Shown one piece after another: positions 38,536 to 51,003 of a DNA stretch of 64,000 nucleotides. The notes beneath the pieces are model-generated. The model did no database searches. It was given only the letters and a program-made list of their open reading frames with translations, and had not been told where the DNA came from. Made by a program: the position numbers and the translations under genes. Source of the stretch: Panacagrimonas perspica. Lineage in GTDB: Bacteria; Pseudomonadota; Gammaproteobacteria; Nevskiales; Nevskiaceae. Location: contig NZ_SOBT01000009.1 of NCBI RefSeq assembly GCF_004364935.1, positions 457,994 through 521,993 on the forward strand. The letters are read 5' to 3'. Every line of letters begins with the position of its first letter. Position 1 is the first letter of the stretch.

Positions 38536-41500
38536 TCAGGGGTTCTGCTCCAGCTCGATGTTCAGACCGATGGATCGAATTTCCTTGACCAGCACGTTGA
38601 ACGACTCGGGCATGCCGGCAGACATGCGGTGGTCGCCATCGACGATGGACTTGTACATGCGCGTGCGGCCGTTGGTGTCGTCGGACTTCACGGTCAGCAT
38701 TTCCTGCAGCGTGTAGGCCGCGCCGTAGGCCTCCAGCGCCCAGACTTCCATTTCGCCGAAGCGCTGGCCACCGAACTGCGCCTTGCCACCCAGCGGCTGC
38801 TGCGTGACCAGCGAGTAAGGACCGGTCGAACGCGCGTGCATCTTGTCGTCGACGAGATGGTTGAGCTTGAGCATGTACATGTAGCCCACCGTGACGGGAC
38901 GCGAGAACTGCTCGCCCGTACGGCCGTCCGTGAGGATGGCCTGGCCGCTGCGGGGCAGGCCCGCCAGCTCGAGCAGATCCTTGATCTCTTCCTCGGCGGC
39001 GCCGTCGAACACCGGCGTCGCGATCGGGAGACCGGCGGTCAGGTTGCGCGCGAGCGTCAGGATTTCCTGGTCGGAGAACTCCGCCAGCTTTTCCTTCTTC
39101 ACGCTCTTGCCGACATAGATCTTGTCGAGGAACTTGCGCAGTTCGGCAATCGCCTTCTGCTGCTTGAGCATCTCGTCGATCTTGTTGCCGATGCCCTTGG
39201 CAGCCCAGCCGAGATGCACTTCGAGCAACTGCCCGATGTTCATACGGGACGGCACGCCCAGCGGGTTGAGCACGATGTCGACGGGGGTGCCGTCATCCAT
39301 GTGCGGCATGTCCTCGACTGGGACGATCTGCGAGATGACGCCCTTGTTGCCGTGGCGGCCGGCCATCTTGTCGCCCGGCTGGATGCGGCGCTTAACGGCC
39401 AGGTACACCTTGGTCATCTTCAGCACGCCGGGGGACAGCTCGTCACCCGCGGTGATCTTCCGCTTCTTGGACTCGAAACGCTGGTCGAAGTAGGCGCGCT
39501 GATCCTTGAGCTGCTTGGCGGCCGCTTCGAGCTGGCTCTGAGCGTCCTCGTCCTGCAGGCGGATTTCAAACCACTTCTCGCGCTCGACCGAATCCAGGTA
39601 CTCGCCTTCAAGCTTCGAACCCTTCTTGAGCTTGTTGGGGCCGCCATCGGCGAGCTTGCCAGCCAGCAGGCGGCGCAGACGCGAGTAGATGTCGTCCTCG
39701 AAGATGCGCTGCTGGTCGTTCAAGTCCTTGCGGACCGCGGCCAGTTCGCTCTCTTCGATCGACAACGCGCGCTTGTCCTTCTTGACGCCTTCACGCGTGA
39801 ACACGCGCACGTCGATGACGGTGCCGTCCATGCCGGCCGGAACGCGCAGCGATGTGTCCTTCACGTCGCTGGCCTTCTCGCCGAAGATCGCGCGCAGCAG
39901 CTTCTCTTCCGGCGTGAGCTGGGTCTCGCCCTTCGGCGTGACCTTGCCGCAGAGCAGATCGCCCGCCTTGACCTCGGCGCCAATGAAGACGATGCCGCTC
40001 TCGTCGAGCTTGCGCAGCGCCGTCTCGTTCACGTTCGGGATGTCCGCCGTGATTTCCTCGGGGCCGAGCTTGGTTTCGCGCGCGACACAGGTGAGTTCTT
40101 CGATGTGGATCGTCGTGAAACGATCTTCCTCGACGACACGCTCCGAGATCAGGATCGAGTCCTCGAAGTTGTAGCCGTTCCAGGGCATGAACGAGATCAG
40201 CATGTTCTGGCCCAGGGCGAGCTCGCCCAGGTCGGTCGACGGACCGTCGGCCAGCACGTCGCCGCGCTCCACCTTGTTGCCGGGCTGCACCAGCGGCTTC
40301 TGGTTGATGCAGGTGTTCTGATTGGAACGGGTGTACTTGACGAGGTTGTAGATGTCCACGCCCGCTTCACCGGCGATGGTCTCGTCGTCGTTGACGCGGA
40401 CCACGACGCGCGAGGCGTCGACCTTGTCGACCACGCCGCCGCGGCGTGCGGTGATCGCATTGCCGGAGTCGATCGCCACGCGGCGCTCGATGCCGGTGCC
40501 GACCAGCGGCTTCTCGGCGCGCAGCGTCGGAACGGCCTGGCGCTGCATGTTCGAACCCATCAACGCGCGGTTGGCGTCGTCGTGCTCGAGGAACGGAATC
40601 AGCGCGGCGGCAACCGACACGATCTGGCGCGGCGACACGTCCATGAACTGGATGCGGTCGGGCGTCATCATCGTGAACTCGTTCTGGAAGCGCGCCGAGA
40701 TCAGGTCGCTCTTGAACTTGTTCTTGGCATCGAGCTCCGAGTTGGCCTGCGCGATGACGTAGCGGCCTTCTTCGATCGCCGACAGGTACTCGATGTCGTT
40801 GGACACGACGCCATTTGCGACCTTGCGGTACGGCGTCTCGAGGAAGCCGTAGTCGTTGGTGCGCGCGTAGCACGCCAGCGAGTTGATCAGACCGATGTTC
40901 GGGCCTTCCGGCGTTTCAATCGGGCAGACGCGACCGTAATGCGTCGGATGCACGTCGCGCACTTCGAAGCCGGCGCGCTCACGCGTCAGGCCACCCGGTC
41001 CGAGGGCCGACACGCGACGCTTGTGCGTGACTTCCGAGAGCGGGTTGTTCTGATCCATGAACTGCGACAGCTGCGACGAACCGAAGAATTCCTTGATCGC
41101 GGCGCCAACCGGCTTCGCATTGATCAGATCCTGCGGCGTGAGGTTCTCGGCCTCGGCCAGCGCCAGGCGCTCGCGCACGGCGCGCTCGACACGGACCAGG
41201 CCCGTGCGGAACACGTTCTCGGTCATTTCACCGACCGCACGAATGCGGCGATTGCCGAGGTGGTCGATATCGTCGGTCTGGTCTTCGCCGTTGCGGATGG
41301 CGATGATCTGCTTCATGACGGCCGTGATGTCGTCGTTGTTCAGCACGCCGGGACCAGTGGTCGCGTCACGGCGCAGACGACGGTTGAACTTCATGCGGCC
41401 GACGCCCGACAGATCGTACTTCTCGGGGGCGAAAAACAGGCCGGCAAACAGCGTCTCCGCAGCATCCTTCGTGGGCGGCTCGCCCGGGCGCATCATGCGG

Positions 41501-42612
41501 TAGATCTCGACCAGGGCCTCGAGGCGCGTGCGCGTCGGGTCGATGTTTAGCGTGGTCGAAACGTACGGTCCCTTGTCCACGTCGTTGACGTAGAGCGTGG
41601 GCAGATCCTTGATGCCGGCTGCGCGGAACTTCGGCAGGTCGACTTCCTTGATCTCGGAGTTGGCAGCGGCCAGGACTTCGCCCGTGCCCTTGTTGATCAC
41701 GTCGCGAGCCACGATGCGGCCGATCAGGTACTCATCGGGCACTTCGAGCGTCTTGAGCCCTGCTTCGCGGATCTGCTTGATGTGGCGCGCCGTGATCGGG
41801 CGGCCTGCATCGACGATGGTCTTGGTGCCGGCCTTGATGTCGAACAGCGCCTTCTCGCCGCGCAGACGTTCCGGCACGAGGTCCAGCAGCGCGCCTTCGG
41901 TCTGGAGCTGGAACGAGTTGATCTCGTGGAACATCTCCAGCATCTGCTCGTTGTTGTAGTTCAACGCGCGGAGCAGGATCGTGGCCGGTAGCTTGCGGCG
42001 GCGATCGATACGGACGAACAGGTTGTCCTTCGGGTCGAACTCGAAGTCCAGCCAGGAGCCGCGATACGGGATGATGCGAGCGCTGTACAGCAGCTTGCCC
42101 GAGCTGTGCGTCTTGCCCTTGTCGTGATCGAAGAACACGCCAGGCGAACGATGCAGCTGCGACACGACGACACGCTCGGTGCCGTTGATGACGAAGGTGC
42201 CGTGGTCGGTCATCAGCGGAATTTCGCCGAGATAGACCTCCTGCTCGCGGACGTCCTTGACCTTCTTCTCCTTCGACTCGCGGTCGAAGATCACCAGGCG
42301 CACGGTCACCTTGAGCGGCGCGGCGTAGGTCATGCCGCGCACACGGCATTCCACTTCTTCGAAGACCGGCTCGTCGAGGCGGTACTTCACGAACTCGAGT
42401 GCGGCGGCGCCGTTGTACGACACCATCGGGAAAACGGACTTGAAAGCGGCCTGCAAGCCGGTTTCACGCCGCTTGGACTGCAGCATGTCCGCCTGCAGGA
42501 ACTCGCGGTACGAGTCGATCTGCGTGGCGAGGAGATACGGGATTTCGCGGGTCTCCGGCAGCTTGGAGAAATCCTTGCGGATGCGCTTCTTCTCGGTGAA
42601 CGAGTAAGACAT
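38536..42612 (-). CDS. rpoB: DNA-directed RNA polymerase subunit beta
   Basis: The 1358-residue subunit starts at ATG 42612 ([15 protein letters not shown]) with GAGAGG upstream. The rifampicin-binding cluster ([20 protein letters not shown] and following [10 protein letters not shown]) is wild type at the positions usually changed in resistant strains. The C-terminal [26 protein letters not shown] segment is universal. It is separated from rplL by 183 bp containing a GC-rich hairpin. Confidence 0.99.
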   Translation of the reverse strand: MSYSFTEKKRIRKDFSKLPETREIPYLLATQIDSYREFLQADMLQSKRRETGLQAAFKSVFPMVSYNGAAALEFVKYRLDEPVFEEVECRVRGMTYAAPLKVTVRLVIFDRESKEKKVKDVREQEVYLGEIPLMTDHGTFVINGTERVVVSQLHRSPGVFFDHDKGKTHSSGKLLYSARIIPYRGSWLDFEFDPKDNLFVRIDRRRKLPATILLRALNYNNEQMLEMFHEINSFQLQTEGALLDLVPERLRGEKALFDIKAGTKTIVDAGRPITARHIKQIREAGLKTLEVPDEYLIGRIVARDVINKGTGEVLAAANSEIKEVDLPKFRAAGIKDLPTLYVNDVDKGPYVSTTLNIDPTRTRLEALVEIYRMMRPGEPPTKDAAETLFAGLFFAPEKYDLSGVGRMKFNRRLRRDATTGPGVLNNDDITAVMKQIIAIRNGEDQTDDIDHLGNRRIRAVGEMTENVFRTGLVRVERAVRERLALAEAENLTPQDLINAKPVGAAIKEFFGSSQLSQFMDQNNPLSEVTHKRRVSALGPGGLTRERAGFEVRDVHPTHYGRVCPIETPEGPNIGLINSLACYARTNDYGFLETPYRKVANGVVSNDIEYLSAIEEGRYVIAQANSELDAKNKFKSDLISARFQNEFTMMTPDRIQFMDVSPRQIVSVAAALIPFLEHDDANRALMGSNMQRQAVPTLRAEKPLVGTGIERRVAIDSGNAITARRGGVVDKVDASRVVVRVNDDETIAGEAGVDIYNLVKYTRSNQNTCINQKPLVQPGNKVERGDVLADGPSTDLGELALGQNMLISFMPWNGYNFEDSILISERVVEEDRFTTIHIEELTCVARETKLGPEEITADIPNVNETALRKLDESGIVFIGAEVKAGDLLCGKVTPKGETQLTPEEKLLRAIFGEKASDVKDTSLRVPAGMDGTVIDVRVFTREGVKKDKRALSIEESELAAVRKDLNDQQRIFEDDIYSRLRRLLAGKLADGGPNKLKKGSKLEGEYLDSVEREKWFEIRLQDEDAQSQLEAAAKQLKDQRAYFDQRFESKKRKITAGDELSPGVLKMTKVYLAVKRRIQPGDKMAGRHGNKGVISQIVPVEDMPHMDDGTPVDIVLNPLGVPSRMNIGQLLEVHLGWAAKGIGNKIDEMLKQQKAIAELRKFLDKIYVGKSVKKEKLAEFSDQEILTLARNLTAGLPIATPVFDGAAEEEIKDLLELAGLPRSGQAILTDGRTGEQFSRPVTVGYMYMLKLNHLVDDKMHARSTGPYSLVTQQPLGGKAQFGGQRFGEMEVWALEAYGAAYTLQEMLTVKSDDTNGRTRMYKSIVDGDHRMSAGMPESFNVLVKEIRSIGLNIELEQNP

Positions 42613-42738
42613 TCTTGACCTCTCAGTCATACAACGTGAAACGGCGGCGTTGGCTAGACACCGCAGAACCCATGGGGCTGGCGAGGAGCCAGGCCGATGC
42701 GTACTGCTTGTCGTCTACCGGTACAACGGCGACAGGCC

Positions 42739-42758
42739 GGGGGCCCTTTCGGGCCCCC
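42739..42758 (-). promoter_or_regulatory. rplL-rpoB intercistronic hairpin
   Basis: GGGGGCCC (42739-42746), TTTC and GGGCCCCC (42751-42758) form an all-GC 8-bp stem, which on the transcribed minus strand has a stable GAAA tetraloop. No T tract follows. In E. coli this interval holds an attenuator and an RNase III site that lower rpoBC relative to the ribosomal genes; this hairpin is placed for a similar role. Confidence 0.55.
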
Positions 42759-42795
42759 AGCCTTCGCCTCACTGCGGCTGCTTGAACGGCAAGGC

Positions 42796-43176
42796 TTACT
42801 TGATCTCGACCTTGGCGCCAGCGGCTTCCAGCTTCTTCTTCATGGCTTCGGCATCGGCCTTGTTCACGCCATCCTTCACTTCCTTGGGCGCGCCTTCGAC
42901 CAGGTCCTTGGCTTCCTTCAGGCCGAGGCCCGTCAGTTCGCGCACGACCTTGATGACTTCGACCTTCTTCTCGCCGAACGCAGCGAGAACGACCGTGAAC
43001 TCGGTCTTCTCCTCGACGGCGGCGGCAGCCGGGCCAGCGGCGGCAGCCGGGCCAGCGGCGACAGCGGCGGCGGCGGAAACGCCGAACTTCTCTTCCATCA
43101 TCTTGACCAGCTCGACGATGTCCATGACGGACTTGGCGGCGATCGCGTCAAGAATTTCCTGATTGCTGAGCGACAT
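42796..43176 (-). CDS. rplL: 50S ribosomal protein L7/L12
   Basis: The 126-residue stalk protein recruits translation GTPases. The N-terminal dimerisation helix is followed by an alanine/glycine hinge (about 35-55) and the C-terminal domain ([29 protein letters not shown]-type). It lies 69 bp after rplJ, as usual. Confidence 0.98.
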   Translation of the reverse strand: MSLSNQEILDAIAAKSVMDIVELVKMMEEKFGVSAAAAVAAGPAAAAGPAAAAVEEKTEFTVVLAAFGEKKVEVIKVVRELTGLGLKEAKDLVEGAPKEVKDGVNKADAEAMKKKLEAAGAKVEIK

Positions 43177-43245
43177 GTGATGACTCCTGAAACGTAAAAG
43201 TGTGTGTGATTACGAACGCTGAATGCGGATGTCTTCGAACGAGGC

Positions 43246-43776
43246 TTACGCCGCTTCCGTCTGCTTGTCGGCGACGGCCTGGACCGTGCGCACGAACTTG
43301 GCAGTGGGCTCGGCGAGCGTGCGAACGAACTTGCCGATGGGGGCCTTCATGACGCCCATGAGCAGGCTGATGGCCTGATCCTTGGTCGGCAGCGAGGCGA
43401 GACGTTCGATGTCCTTGGGACCGTACAGCGTCCCGCCGACCGCGACCGCCTTGACCACCAGCTTGTCGTTTTCCTTGGCGAAATCCTTGATGACACGACC
43501 CACCGCACCCGGATCCTCGAGAGAGAATCCGATCACGAGCGGGCCGGTCAGCGCAGGACCCAGGCACTCGAACTCCGTGCCTGCAACGGCCCGCTTCGCC
43601 AGCGTGTTCTTCACCACGTGCAGATAGATCCCGTTTGCACGAGCCCTCTGACGCAGGATGTCGAACTTGCCGGCGGTCAGACCGCGGTACTCGGCGGCAA
43701 CCGCCGAGAGCGCCTTGGACGCAACTTCGTTGACTTCCGCAACCAGGGCTTTCTTGTCTTCCAACCTGAGTGCCAT
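43246..43776 (-). CDS. rplJ: 50S ribosomal protein L10
   Basis: The 176-residue stalk base protein binds L7/L12 dimers through its C-terminal helix and 23S rRNA through its N-terminal domain. ATG 43776 (MALRLEDKKALVAEV) is the family start, with GGAGCAGG upstream. In E. coli the L10-L12 complex represses its own leader; the long upstream leader here suggests the same control. Confidence 0.97.
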   Translation of the reverse strand: MALRLEDKKALVAEVNEVASKALSAVAAEYRGLTAGKFDILRQRARANGIYLHVVKNTLAKRAVAGTEFECLGPALTGPLVIGFSLEDPGAVGRVIKDFAKENDKLVVKAVAVGGTLYGPKDIERLASLPTKDQAISLLMGVMKAPIGKFVRTLAEPTAKFVRTVQAVADKQTEAA

Positions 43777-44076
43777 AAGACCTGCTCCTGGTGCTGCTGT
43801 TGACGAACGGAAGGTCCCTTGCAGAACCTCCTCCACCTCACGGCTTCGCCGACAGCGATCCTTCTGCTTTCGGTTACACCGTCTGCGTAAGCGGCCGTGG
43901 CGGCCCTTTAACCCTTGCGGTACTTACGGTCTCTGACGATGCGGTTCGCGCCGGAAGCAGAGCAGGCCCTGCCTTCGACATTCACCACACATCAAATCTT
44001 GCGGGGACGTGGGAAGCGGGTCGCGCGAGGTGCATTACTTGCACACCCGCGTCCCCGCCTCCGGCGTCCCGTCAAA
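43777..44076 (-). promoter_or_regulatory. rplJ leader region (300 bp)
   Basis: No gene lies in these 300 bp between rplA and rplJ. On the minus strand it contains an outer hairpin (GCGGGGACG at 44001-44009 with CGTCCCCGC at 44050-44058) and further pairing around GGGCCGCCACGGCC. Position and length fit the autoregulatory L10 leader RNA bound by L10-(L12)4. The internal promoter and binding site were not located to the base. Confidence 0.55.
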
Positions 44077-44787
44077 TCATTCCGGCAATGAACCCACGTC
44101 GATGCGGATGCCGGGGCCCATCGTGGTCGAGAGCGTCACCTTCTTGATGAAAACGCCCTTCGACGACGCCGGCTTCTGCTTACGGATGTCACGCACCACG
44201 GCGAGCATGTTCTCGAGAATCTTGTCCTTCTCGAACGTGGCGGAGCCGATCGAGCAATGCACGATGCCGGCCTTGTCGGTACGGAACTTGGCCATACCGG
44301 CCTTCGCGTTCTTCACCGCGGTGGCAACGTCCGGCGTGACGGTGCCGGTCTTCGGGTTGGGCATCAGGCCGCGAGGGCCGAGCAGCTGACCCAGCTGGCC
44401 GACGACGCGCATCGCGTCCGGCGAGGCGATGACGACCTGGTAATCCATGTCACCGGCCTTCATCTTCGCGGCCAGATCGTCCATACCGACGGCGTCGGCG
44501 CCGGCGGCGGTGGCTTCAGCAGCCTTCGCGCCCTGGGTGAACACGGCGACCTTCACAGACTTGCCGTTGCCGTGCGGCAGCACGGTGGAGCCGCGAACGT
44601 TCTGGTCGGACTTCTTGGCGTCGATGCCAAGGTTGATCGACATATCGACCGATTCCTTGAACTTGGCGGTCGAGCAGGCCTTGAGAATGTCGATCGCGGC
44701 GTCCAGCGGATAGGTCTTGCCTTCCTGAACCTTCGAAGTGAAGGCCTTCTGGCGCTTGGTCAGCTTGATTTTGGTGTTCTGGGCCAC
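44077..44787 (-). CDS. rplA: 50S ribosomal protein L1
   Basis: The 236-residue protein of the mobile L1 stalk begins at GTG 44787, one base after the rplK stop. The conserved [16 protein letters not shown] signature is present. L1 also represses the rplK-rplA mRNA in E. coli. Length is slightly above the usual 230. Confidence 0.98.
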   Translation of the reverse strand: MAQNTKIKLTKRQKAFTSKVQEGKTYPLDAAIDILKACSTAKFKESVDMSINLGIDAKKSDQNVRGSTVLPHGNGKSVKVAVFTQGAKAAEATAAGADAVGMDDLAAKMKAGDMDYQVVIASPDAMRVVGQLGQLLGPRGLMPNPKTGTVTPDVATAVKNAKAGMAKFRTDKAGIVHCSIGSATFEKDKILENMLAVVRDIRKQKPASSKGVFIKKVTLSTTMGPGIRIDVGSLPE

Positions 44788-44788
44788 G

Positions 44789-45223
44789 TTACTTCACCCC
44801 TTCCACGTCGATGCCCATCGAGCGGGCGCTGCCGGCGATGATGCGCACGGCGGAGTCCATGTCCGCAGCATTGAGGTCCGCCATCTTGATCTTGGCGATC
44901 TCCTCGAGCTGCGCGCGCTTGATCTTGCCGACCTTGACCGTGTTCGGGTTCTTGGACCCGGATTCGATGCCCACTGCCTTCTTGATCAGGTAAGTCGCCG
45001 GCGGCGTCTTCATGATGAAGGTGAAACTCTTGTCCGAGTACACCGTGATGACCACGGGAATCGGCATGCCGGGCTCCATCTTCTGGGTGGCTGCGTTGAA
45101 CTCCTTGCAGAAACCCATGATGTTCACGCCCTGCTGACCGAGCGCAGGCCCGATCGGAGGTGAGGGATTGGCCTTCGCTGCAGGAATCTGCAGCTTGACG
45201 TAGCCCTGTACTTTCTTGGCCAT
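44789..45223 (-). CDS. rplK: 50S ribosomal protein L11
   Basis: The 144-residue protein of the GTPase-associated centre has the N-terminal [19 protein letters not shown] motif involved in thiopeptide sensitivity and the C-terminal rRNA-binding domain ending SARSMGI. A strong AGGAG lies before ATG 45223. Confidence 0.98.
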   Translation of the reverse strand: MAKKVQGYVKLQIPAAKANPSPPIGPALGQQGVNIMGFCKEFNAATQKMEPGMPIPVVITVYSDKSFTFIMKTPPATYLIKKAVGIESGSKNPNTVKVGKIKRAQLEEIAKIKMADLNAADMDSAVRIIAGSARSMGIDVEGVK

Positions 45224-45389
45224 CGTTTACTCCTGTTGGGTACAAGCGCCTTTCGGCTCCCCGGTTGAACAAGAACGCGGTTGCGTTCTGTGTGCTGCGG
45301 CTACTGACTCAAACCTTCTACCGCCCGGACCAGAGGTCCGGGCCGCAAGCCGGGCGAGCAGTCCACTGGACTGTTCGCAAAACCCCGTC
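45224..45389 (-). promoter_or_regulatory. nusG-rplK interval with tandem hairpins
   Basis: GCCCGGACC/GGTCCGGGC (45323-45331 and 45335-45343, loop AGA) and the 15-base hairpin CAGTCCACTGGACTG (near 45359-45373) lie between nusG and rplK. They lie in the leader of the L11-L1 mRNA, where E. coli L1 binds to repress translation. Which hairpin, if either, mimics the L1 rRNA site is not clear. Confidence 0.45.
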
Positions 45390-45923
45390 TCACGCCTTCT
45401 CGACCTGTGAGAACTCCAACTCGACCGGCGTAGACCGGCCGAAGATCAGAACCGCCACGCGCAAGCGATTCTTTTCGTAATTCACTTCTTCCACGACACC
45501 CGAGAAATCCGCGAACGGACCGTCGATGACGCGAATACCCTCGCCCGGCTCGTACAGCGTCTTGGGCTTCGGCTTCTCGACCGCCTCTTCGACGCGATTG
45601 AGGATCGAATTGGCTTCCTTCTCGGAGATCGGCGCCGGCTTGTCCGGCGTGCCGCCGATGAAACCGAGCACCTTGGGCGTGGACTTCACCAAGTGCCAGG
45701 TGTCCTCGTTCATCTCCATGTTCACCAGCACGTAGCCGGGGAAAAACTTCCGCTCGGTCATGCGCTTGACGCCGTCCCGAATCTCGACCACTTCTTCGGT
45801 CGGCACCAGGATCTCGCCAAACAGGTCTTGCAGGCCGGCGCGGGAAATGCGCTCGACCAGCGCCTTCTTGACGCTGTTCTCGTACTGCGAGTAGGCGTGC
45901 ACCACGTACCAGCGCATCGTCAT
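45390..45923 (-). CDS. nusG: transcription elongation/termination factor NusG
   Basis: The 177-residue protein has an N-terminal NGN domain that binds RNA polymerase ([26 protein letters not shown]) and a C-terminal KOW domain ([21 protein letters not shown]) that binds Rho or ribosomal S10. ATG 45923 or 45917 could be used. It lies 7 bp after secE. Confidence 0.98.
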   Translation of the reverse strand: MTMRWYVVHAYSQYENSVKKALVERISRAGLQDLFGEILVPTEEVVEIRDGVKRMTERKFFPGYVLVNMEMNEDTWHLVKSTPKVLGFIGGTPDKPAPISEKEANSILNRVEEAVEKPKPKTLYEPGEGIRVIDGPFADFSGVVEEVNYEKNRLRVAVLIFGRSTPVELEFSQVEKA

Positions 45924-45930
45924 GTTCTGT

Positions 45931-46311
45931 TTAGCCCTGACCAGTGAGGAGCTTGACGCCCCAGAGCAGCAACGAATCCAAGCCCCAGAGGAGCAGGGCG
46001 GTGATCAGCACGACGACAGCGATCATCAGCGTGGCCTGCAGGGTTTCCTGCCGGCTGGGCCAAACGACCTTTCGGAGCTCGGTACGGGCCCCGATGATGT
46101 AGCCCCAGACTGATCGACCGAGTTCGGTCTTGTAGGCCAGGGCCAGCGCGACCGCAGTCGCGGCCAGCAGTCCGAGCGTGCGGACAAGGGCATTTACTTC
46201 GCCGGAGAAGTAATAAAACGAGCCCAGTGCGCCAACCAGCAGGGCGACTGCTGCGGCAAGCAACAGGCTGTCGTATCGCGGCGCTGTAGAGACTTCGGTC
46301 TGTGATTCCAT
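45931..46311 (-). CDS. secE: preprotein translocase subunit SecE
   Basis: The 126-residue protein has three membrane helices (about 15-38, 45-63 and 98-120) like E. coli SecE. The amphipathic family motif [19 protein letters not shown] before the last helix contacts SecY. ATG 46311 ([10 protein letters not shown]) is preferred over the TTG at 46323; neither has a clear Shine-Dalgarno. It follows the tRNA-Trp gene, as in most proteobacteria. Confidence 0.95.
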   Translation of the reverse strand: MESQTEVSTAPRYDSLLLAAAVALLVGALGSFYYFSGEVNALVRTLGLLAATAVALALAYKTELGRSVWGYIIGARTELRKVVWPSRQETLQATLMIAVVVLITALLLWGLDSLLLWGVKLLTGQG

Positions 46312-46354
46312 CGATACGGCCAACGCGCGGCAACACTTCGGGGGACCAGCTTCG

Positions 46355-46430
46355 TGGCAGGGGCGGAGGGTTTCGAACCCCCAGCCTTCGGTTTTGGAGA
46401 CCGACGCTCTACCAGTTGAGCTACGCCCCT
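46355..46430 (-). tRNA. trnW: tRNA-Trp (anticodon CCA)
   Basis: The 76-base cloverleaf on the minus strand has acceptor AGGGGCG/CGCCCCT, a D arm (GCTC...GAGC), anticodon stem TCGGT/ACCGA with loop CTCCAAA (anticodon CCA), a T arm with TTCGAAA and a genome-encoded G-CCA end. It sits between tuf and secE, its usual place next to secE. Confidence 0.98.
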
Positions 46431-46498
46431 AGCGATGTAGCTGGACTACGCGTAACAAAAGGGCGCGGATTGTACGCGCGTCTCCGGTTACGATCAAA

Positions 46499-46525
46499 CC
46501 CCGCCGCGGTGGAGCCGCGACGGGG
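46499..46525 (-). terminator. terminator after tuf
   Basis: CCCCGCCGCGG (46499-46509) pairs with CCGCGACGGGG (46515-46525), with one mismatch. On the minus strand the stem is followed by TTTGATC. It lies 10 bp after the tuf stop and before trnW, so rpsL-rpsG-fusA-tuf and trnW-secE onwards may be separate transcripts. Confidence 0.7.
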
Positions 46526-46534
46526 CCTGAATAT

Positions 46535-47737
<1,203 letters not shown>

Positions 47738-47768
47738 GTCTTAAACCTCAGTTCCTGTTCTGTTTGCC

Positions 47769-49865
47769 TTACTTCTTCTTGACCAGCGTTTCGGTGACGT
47801 TACGCGGCGCTTCCTGATACTTCTTGAATTCCATGGTGTACGTCGCACGGCCCTGGCTCATCGAGCGCAGCGTCGTGGAGTAACCGAACATTTCGGCGAG
47901 CGGGACCTCGGCATTGACGGCCTTGGCGCCGAAATTGTCATCCATGCCGAGGATCACACCACGACGACGGTTCAAGTCGCCGATGACGTCACCGGTGTAG
48001 TCCTCCGGCGTTTCGACTTCCACGGCCATGATCGGCTCGAGAATGACGGGGCTGGCCTTCTGGCAGCCTTCCTTGAAGGCCATCGAGGCCGCCACGCGGA
48101 ACGCGATTTCGGATGAGTCGACTTCGTGGTACGAGCCGTCGGTCAGCGCGATCTTGATGTCCACGACGGGGTAGCCGGCGAGCACGCCATTCTTGATGGC
48201 GTCGCGCAGGCCCTTGTCCACGGCCGGGATGAATTCCTTGGGGACGGCACCGCCCACGATCTCGTTGAGGAACTCGTAGCCCTTGCCGGTCTCGTTCGGC
48301 TCGATGCGCAGCCAGACATGGCCGAACTGACCCTTACCGCCCGACTGCTTGGCGTACTTGCCTTCCTGCTCGACGCTCTTGCGGATCGTCTCGCGGTAGG
48401 CAACCTGCGGAGCACCGACGTTGGCTTCCACGCCGTACTCGCGCTTCATGCGGTCGACGAGAATTTCGAGATGCAGCTCGCCCATGCCCGACATGATCGT
48501 CTGGGCAGTTTCTTCGTCGGTGTGGACGCGGAACGACGGATCTTCCTGGGCCAGACGCGACAGCGCGATGCCCATCTTTTCCTGGTCGACCTTGGTCTTG
48601 GGCTCCACCGCCTGGCTGATGACCGGCTCGGGGAACACCATGCGCTCGAGCACGACAGGCTTTGCCAGGTCGGCCAGCGTCGTACCGGTATACACGTCCT
48701 TGAGGCCGACACAGGCCGCGATGTCGCCGGCGTGCACCTCGGTGATCGCCTGCTGCTCGTTGGCGTGCATCTGCACGAGGCGACCGATGCGCTCGTTCTT
48801 GCCGTTGCGCGAGTTGTAGACCGAGTCGCCCTGCTTGAGGGTGCCGGAATACACGCGGATGAACGTCAGGGCACCGACGTACTTGTCGGTCATGATCTTG
48901 AACGCCAGCGCGGAGAACGGCTCGTTGTCCGCGGCCTTGCGCTCGATCAGCTTTTCGTAGTCGTCGACGTCGTGTGCCGCCAGCGCAGGCACGTCCGTGG
49001 GCGCAGGCAGGTACTCGACGACAGCGTCGAGCATGGCCTGCACACCCTTGTTCTTGAAGGCCGAGCCGCAGAGCATCGGGAAAATCTCGAGCGCGAGGGT
49101 GCGCTGACGGATCGCCGCCTTGAGCTCTGCTTCCTCGAGATCACCGTTCTCGAGGTACTTGTTCATCAGGTCTTCGGAGGCTTCCGCAGCGGCCTCGACG
49201 AGATTCTCACGCCACTTCTTGGCGGTCTCGACCAGGTCAGCCGGGATCTCGCCATAGGTGAAGGTGATGCCCTTGTCGGCGTCGCTCCAGATGATGGCCT
49301 TCATCTTCACGAGATCGACCACGCCCTGAAACTTCTCCTCGGCGCCGATGGGAATCTGGATCGGCACCGGGTTGGCCCGGAGCTTGTCCTTCATCTGCTT
49401 GACGACCTTGAAGAAATCCGCGCCCGTGCGGTCCATCTTGTTGACGAACGCGAGACGGGGGACCTTGTACTTGGTGGCCTGGCGCCACACGGTCTCGGAC
49501 TGCGGCTGCACGCCGCCGACGGCGCAGTACAGCATGCAGGCGCCGTCGAGCACGCGCATGGAGCGCTCGACTTCGATCGTGAAGTCGACGTGGCCCGGGG
49601 TGTCGATGATGTTGATGCGGTGCTGGTCGAACTGGTTACCCATGCCCTTCCAGAACGTCGTCACGGCAGCCGACGTGATCGTGATGCCGCGCTCCTGCTC
49701 CTGCTCCATCCAGTCGGTCGTGGCCGCACCGTTGTGGACCTCGCCGAGCTTGTGGTTCACGCCCGTGTAGAACAACACGCGCTCGGTGGTCGTGGTCTTA
49801 CCGGCGTCGATGTGAGCGGAAATACCGATGTTGCGGTAGCGCTCGATGGGCGTAGTGCGGGGCAT
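47769..49865 (-). CDS. fusA: elongation factor G
   Basis: The 698-residue translocase GTPase has P-loop AHIDAGKTT, an intact switch I (QEQERGITI), DTPGHVDF and NKMD, followed by domains II-V. In contrast to the neighbouring tuf, its switch I is entirely conventional. It lies 31 bp upstream of tuf and 84 bp after rpsG in the normal str-operon order. Confidence 0.99.
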   Translation of the reverse strand: MPRTTPIERYRNIGISAHIDAGKTTTTERVLFYTGVNHKLGEVHNGAATTDWMEQEQERGITITSAAVTTFWKGMGNQFDQHRINIIDTPGHVDFTIEVERSMRVLDGACMLYCAVGGVQPQSETVWRQATKYKVPRLAFVNKMDRTGADFFKVVKQMKDKLRANPVPIQIPIGAEEKFQGVVDLVKMKAIIWSDADKGITFTYGEIPADLVETAKKWRENLVEAAAEASEDLMNKYLENGDLEEAELKAAIRQRTLALEIFPMLCGSAFKNKGVQAMLDAVVEYLPAPTDVPALAAHDVDDYEKLIERKAADNEPFSALAFKIMTDKYVGALTFIRVYSGTLKQGDSVYNSRNGKNERIGRLVQMHANEQQAITEVHAGDIAACVGLKDVYTGTTLADLAKPVVLERMVFPEPVISQAVEPKTKVDQEKMGIALSRLAQEDPSFRVHTDEETAQTIMSGMGELHLEILVDRMKREYGVEANVGAPQVAYRETIRKSVEQEGKYAKQSGGKGQFGHVWLRIEPNETGKGYEFLNEIVGGAVPKEFIPAVDKGLRDAIKNGVLAGYPVVDIKIALTDGSYHEVDSSEIAFRVAASMAFKEGCQKASPVILEPIMAVEVETPEDYTGDVIGDLNRRRGVILGMDDNFGAKAVNAEVPLAEMFGYSTTLRSMSQGRATYTMEFKKYQEAPRNVTETLVKKK

Positions 49866-49949
49866 GGCGAAACTCGATTGCGTTGCGGGTCTGCTACATG
49901 GGGCCGGCTGGCCCCCCTTTCCAGACCGGGTGACGAAGCGAAAAAAGAC

Positions 49950-50435
<486 letters not shown>

Positions 50436-50843
50436 TTACTTCTTCTTGGCGGCTGCAGCGGCACCGCCGCCTTCCTTGGGACGCTTCGCGCCGTACTTCG
50501 AACGGCTCTGGCGACGCTTGTCGATGCCGGCGCAATCCAGCGCACCGCGCACGGTGTGATAGCGCACACCGGGAAGATCCTTGACGCGGCCGCCGCGAAT
50601 CATCACGACCGAGTGTTCCTGGAGATTGTGACCTTCACCGCCGATGTAGCTGGTGACTTCAAAGCCGTTGGTGAGGCGAACACGACAGACCTTGCGCAGC
50701 GCCGAGTTCGGCTTCTTCGGGGTCGTGGTGTAGACGCGCGTGCAAACGCCACGCTTCTGGGGGCAAGAGGTCAAAGCCGGGGCCTTGCTCTTGTAGCTGG
50801 CCACGGAGCGGCCGCTACGGACGAGTTGATTGATCGTTGGCAC
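50436..50843 (-). CDS. rpsL: 30S ribosomal protein S12, with C-terminal extension
   Basis: The 135-residue decoding-centre protein starts at GTG 50843 ([11 protein letters not shown]). The streptomycin positions are wild type ([12 protein letters not shown] and [12 protein letters not shown]). E. coli S12 has 124 residues and ends shortly after KYGVKRPK. Here KYGAKRPK is followed by [12 protein letters not shown], a short alanine- and lysine-rich tail. It is the first gene of the str operon; 160 bp upstream separate it from the LpqC-like gene and should contain its promoter. Confidence 0.98.
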   Translation of the reverse strand: MPTINQLVRSGRSVASYKSKAPALTSCPQKRGVCTRVYTTTPKKPNSALRKVCRVRLTNGFEVTSYIGGEGHNLQEHSVVMIRGGRVKDLPGVRYHTVRGALDCAGIDKRRQSRSKYGAKRPKEGGGAAAAAKKK

Positions 50844-50974
50844 TGCAGATTTTCCGGCTTCGGAGAAAAGAAACGACGACAGGGATTGAGTACCCAGCCG
50901 TCGGGGGCCCCGGGATTCGGGGGCGCGCATGATAGGTGTGAGCCCCGGGAGTGTCAACGCGCTGAAAAGCCTGA

Positions 50975-50996
50975 TGGACCGGCTTTCGCCGGTCCA
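50975..50996 (-). terminator. terminator of the LpqC-like gene
   Basis: TGGACCGGC (50975-50983) pairs with GCCGGTCCA (50988-50996) around TTTC. On the minus strand it is followed within a few bases by a CTTTTC tract. It lies just after the minus-strand lipoprotein gene that ends at 51004. Confidence 0.75.
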
Positions 50997-51003
50997 AGCT
51001 GCC

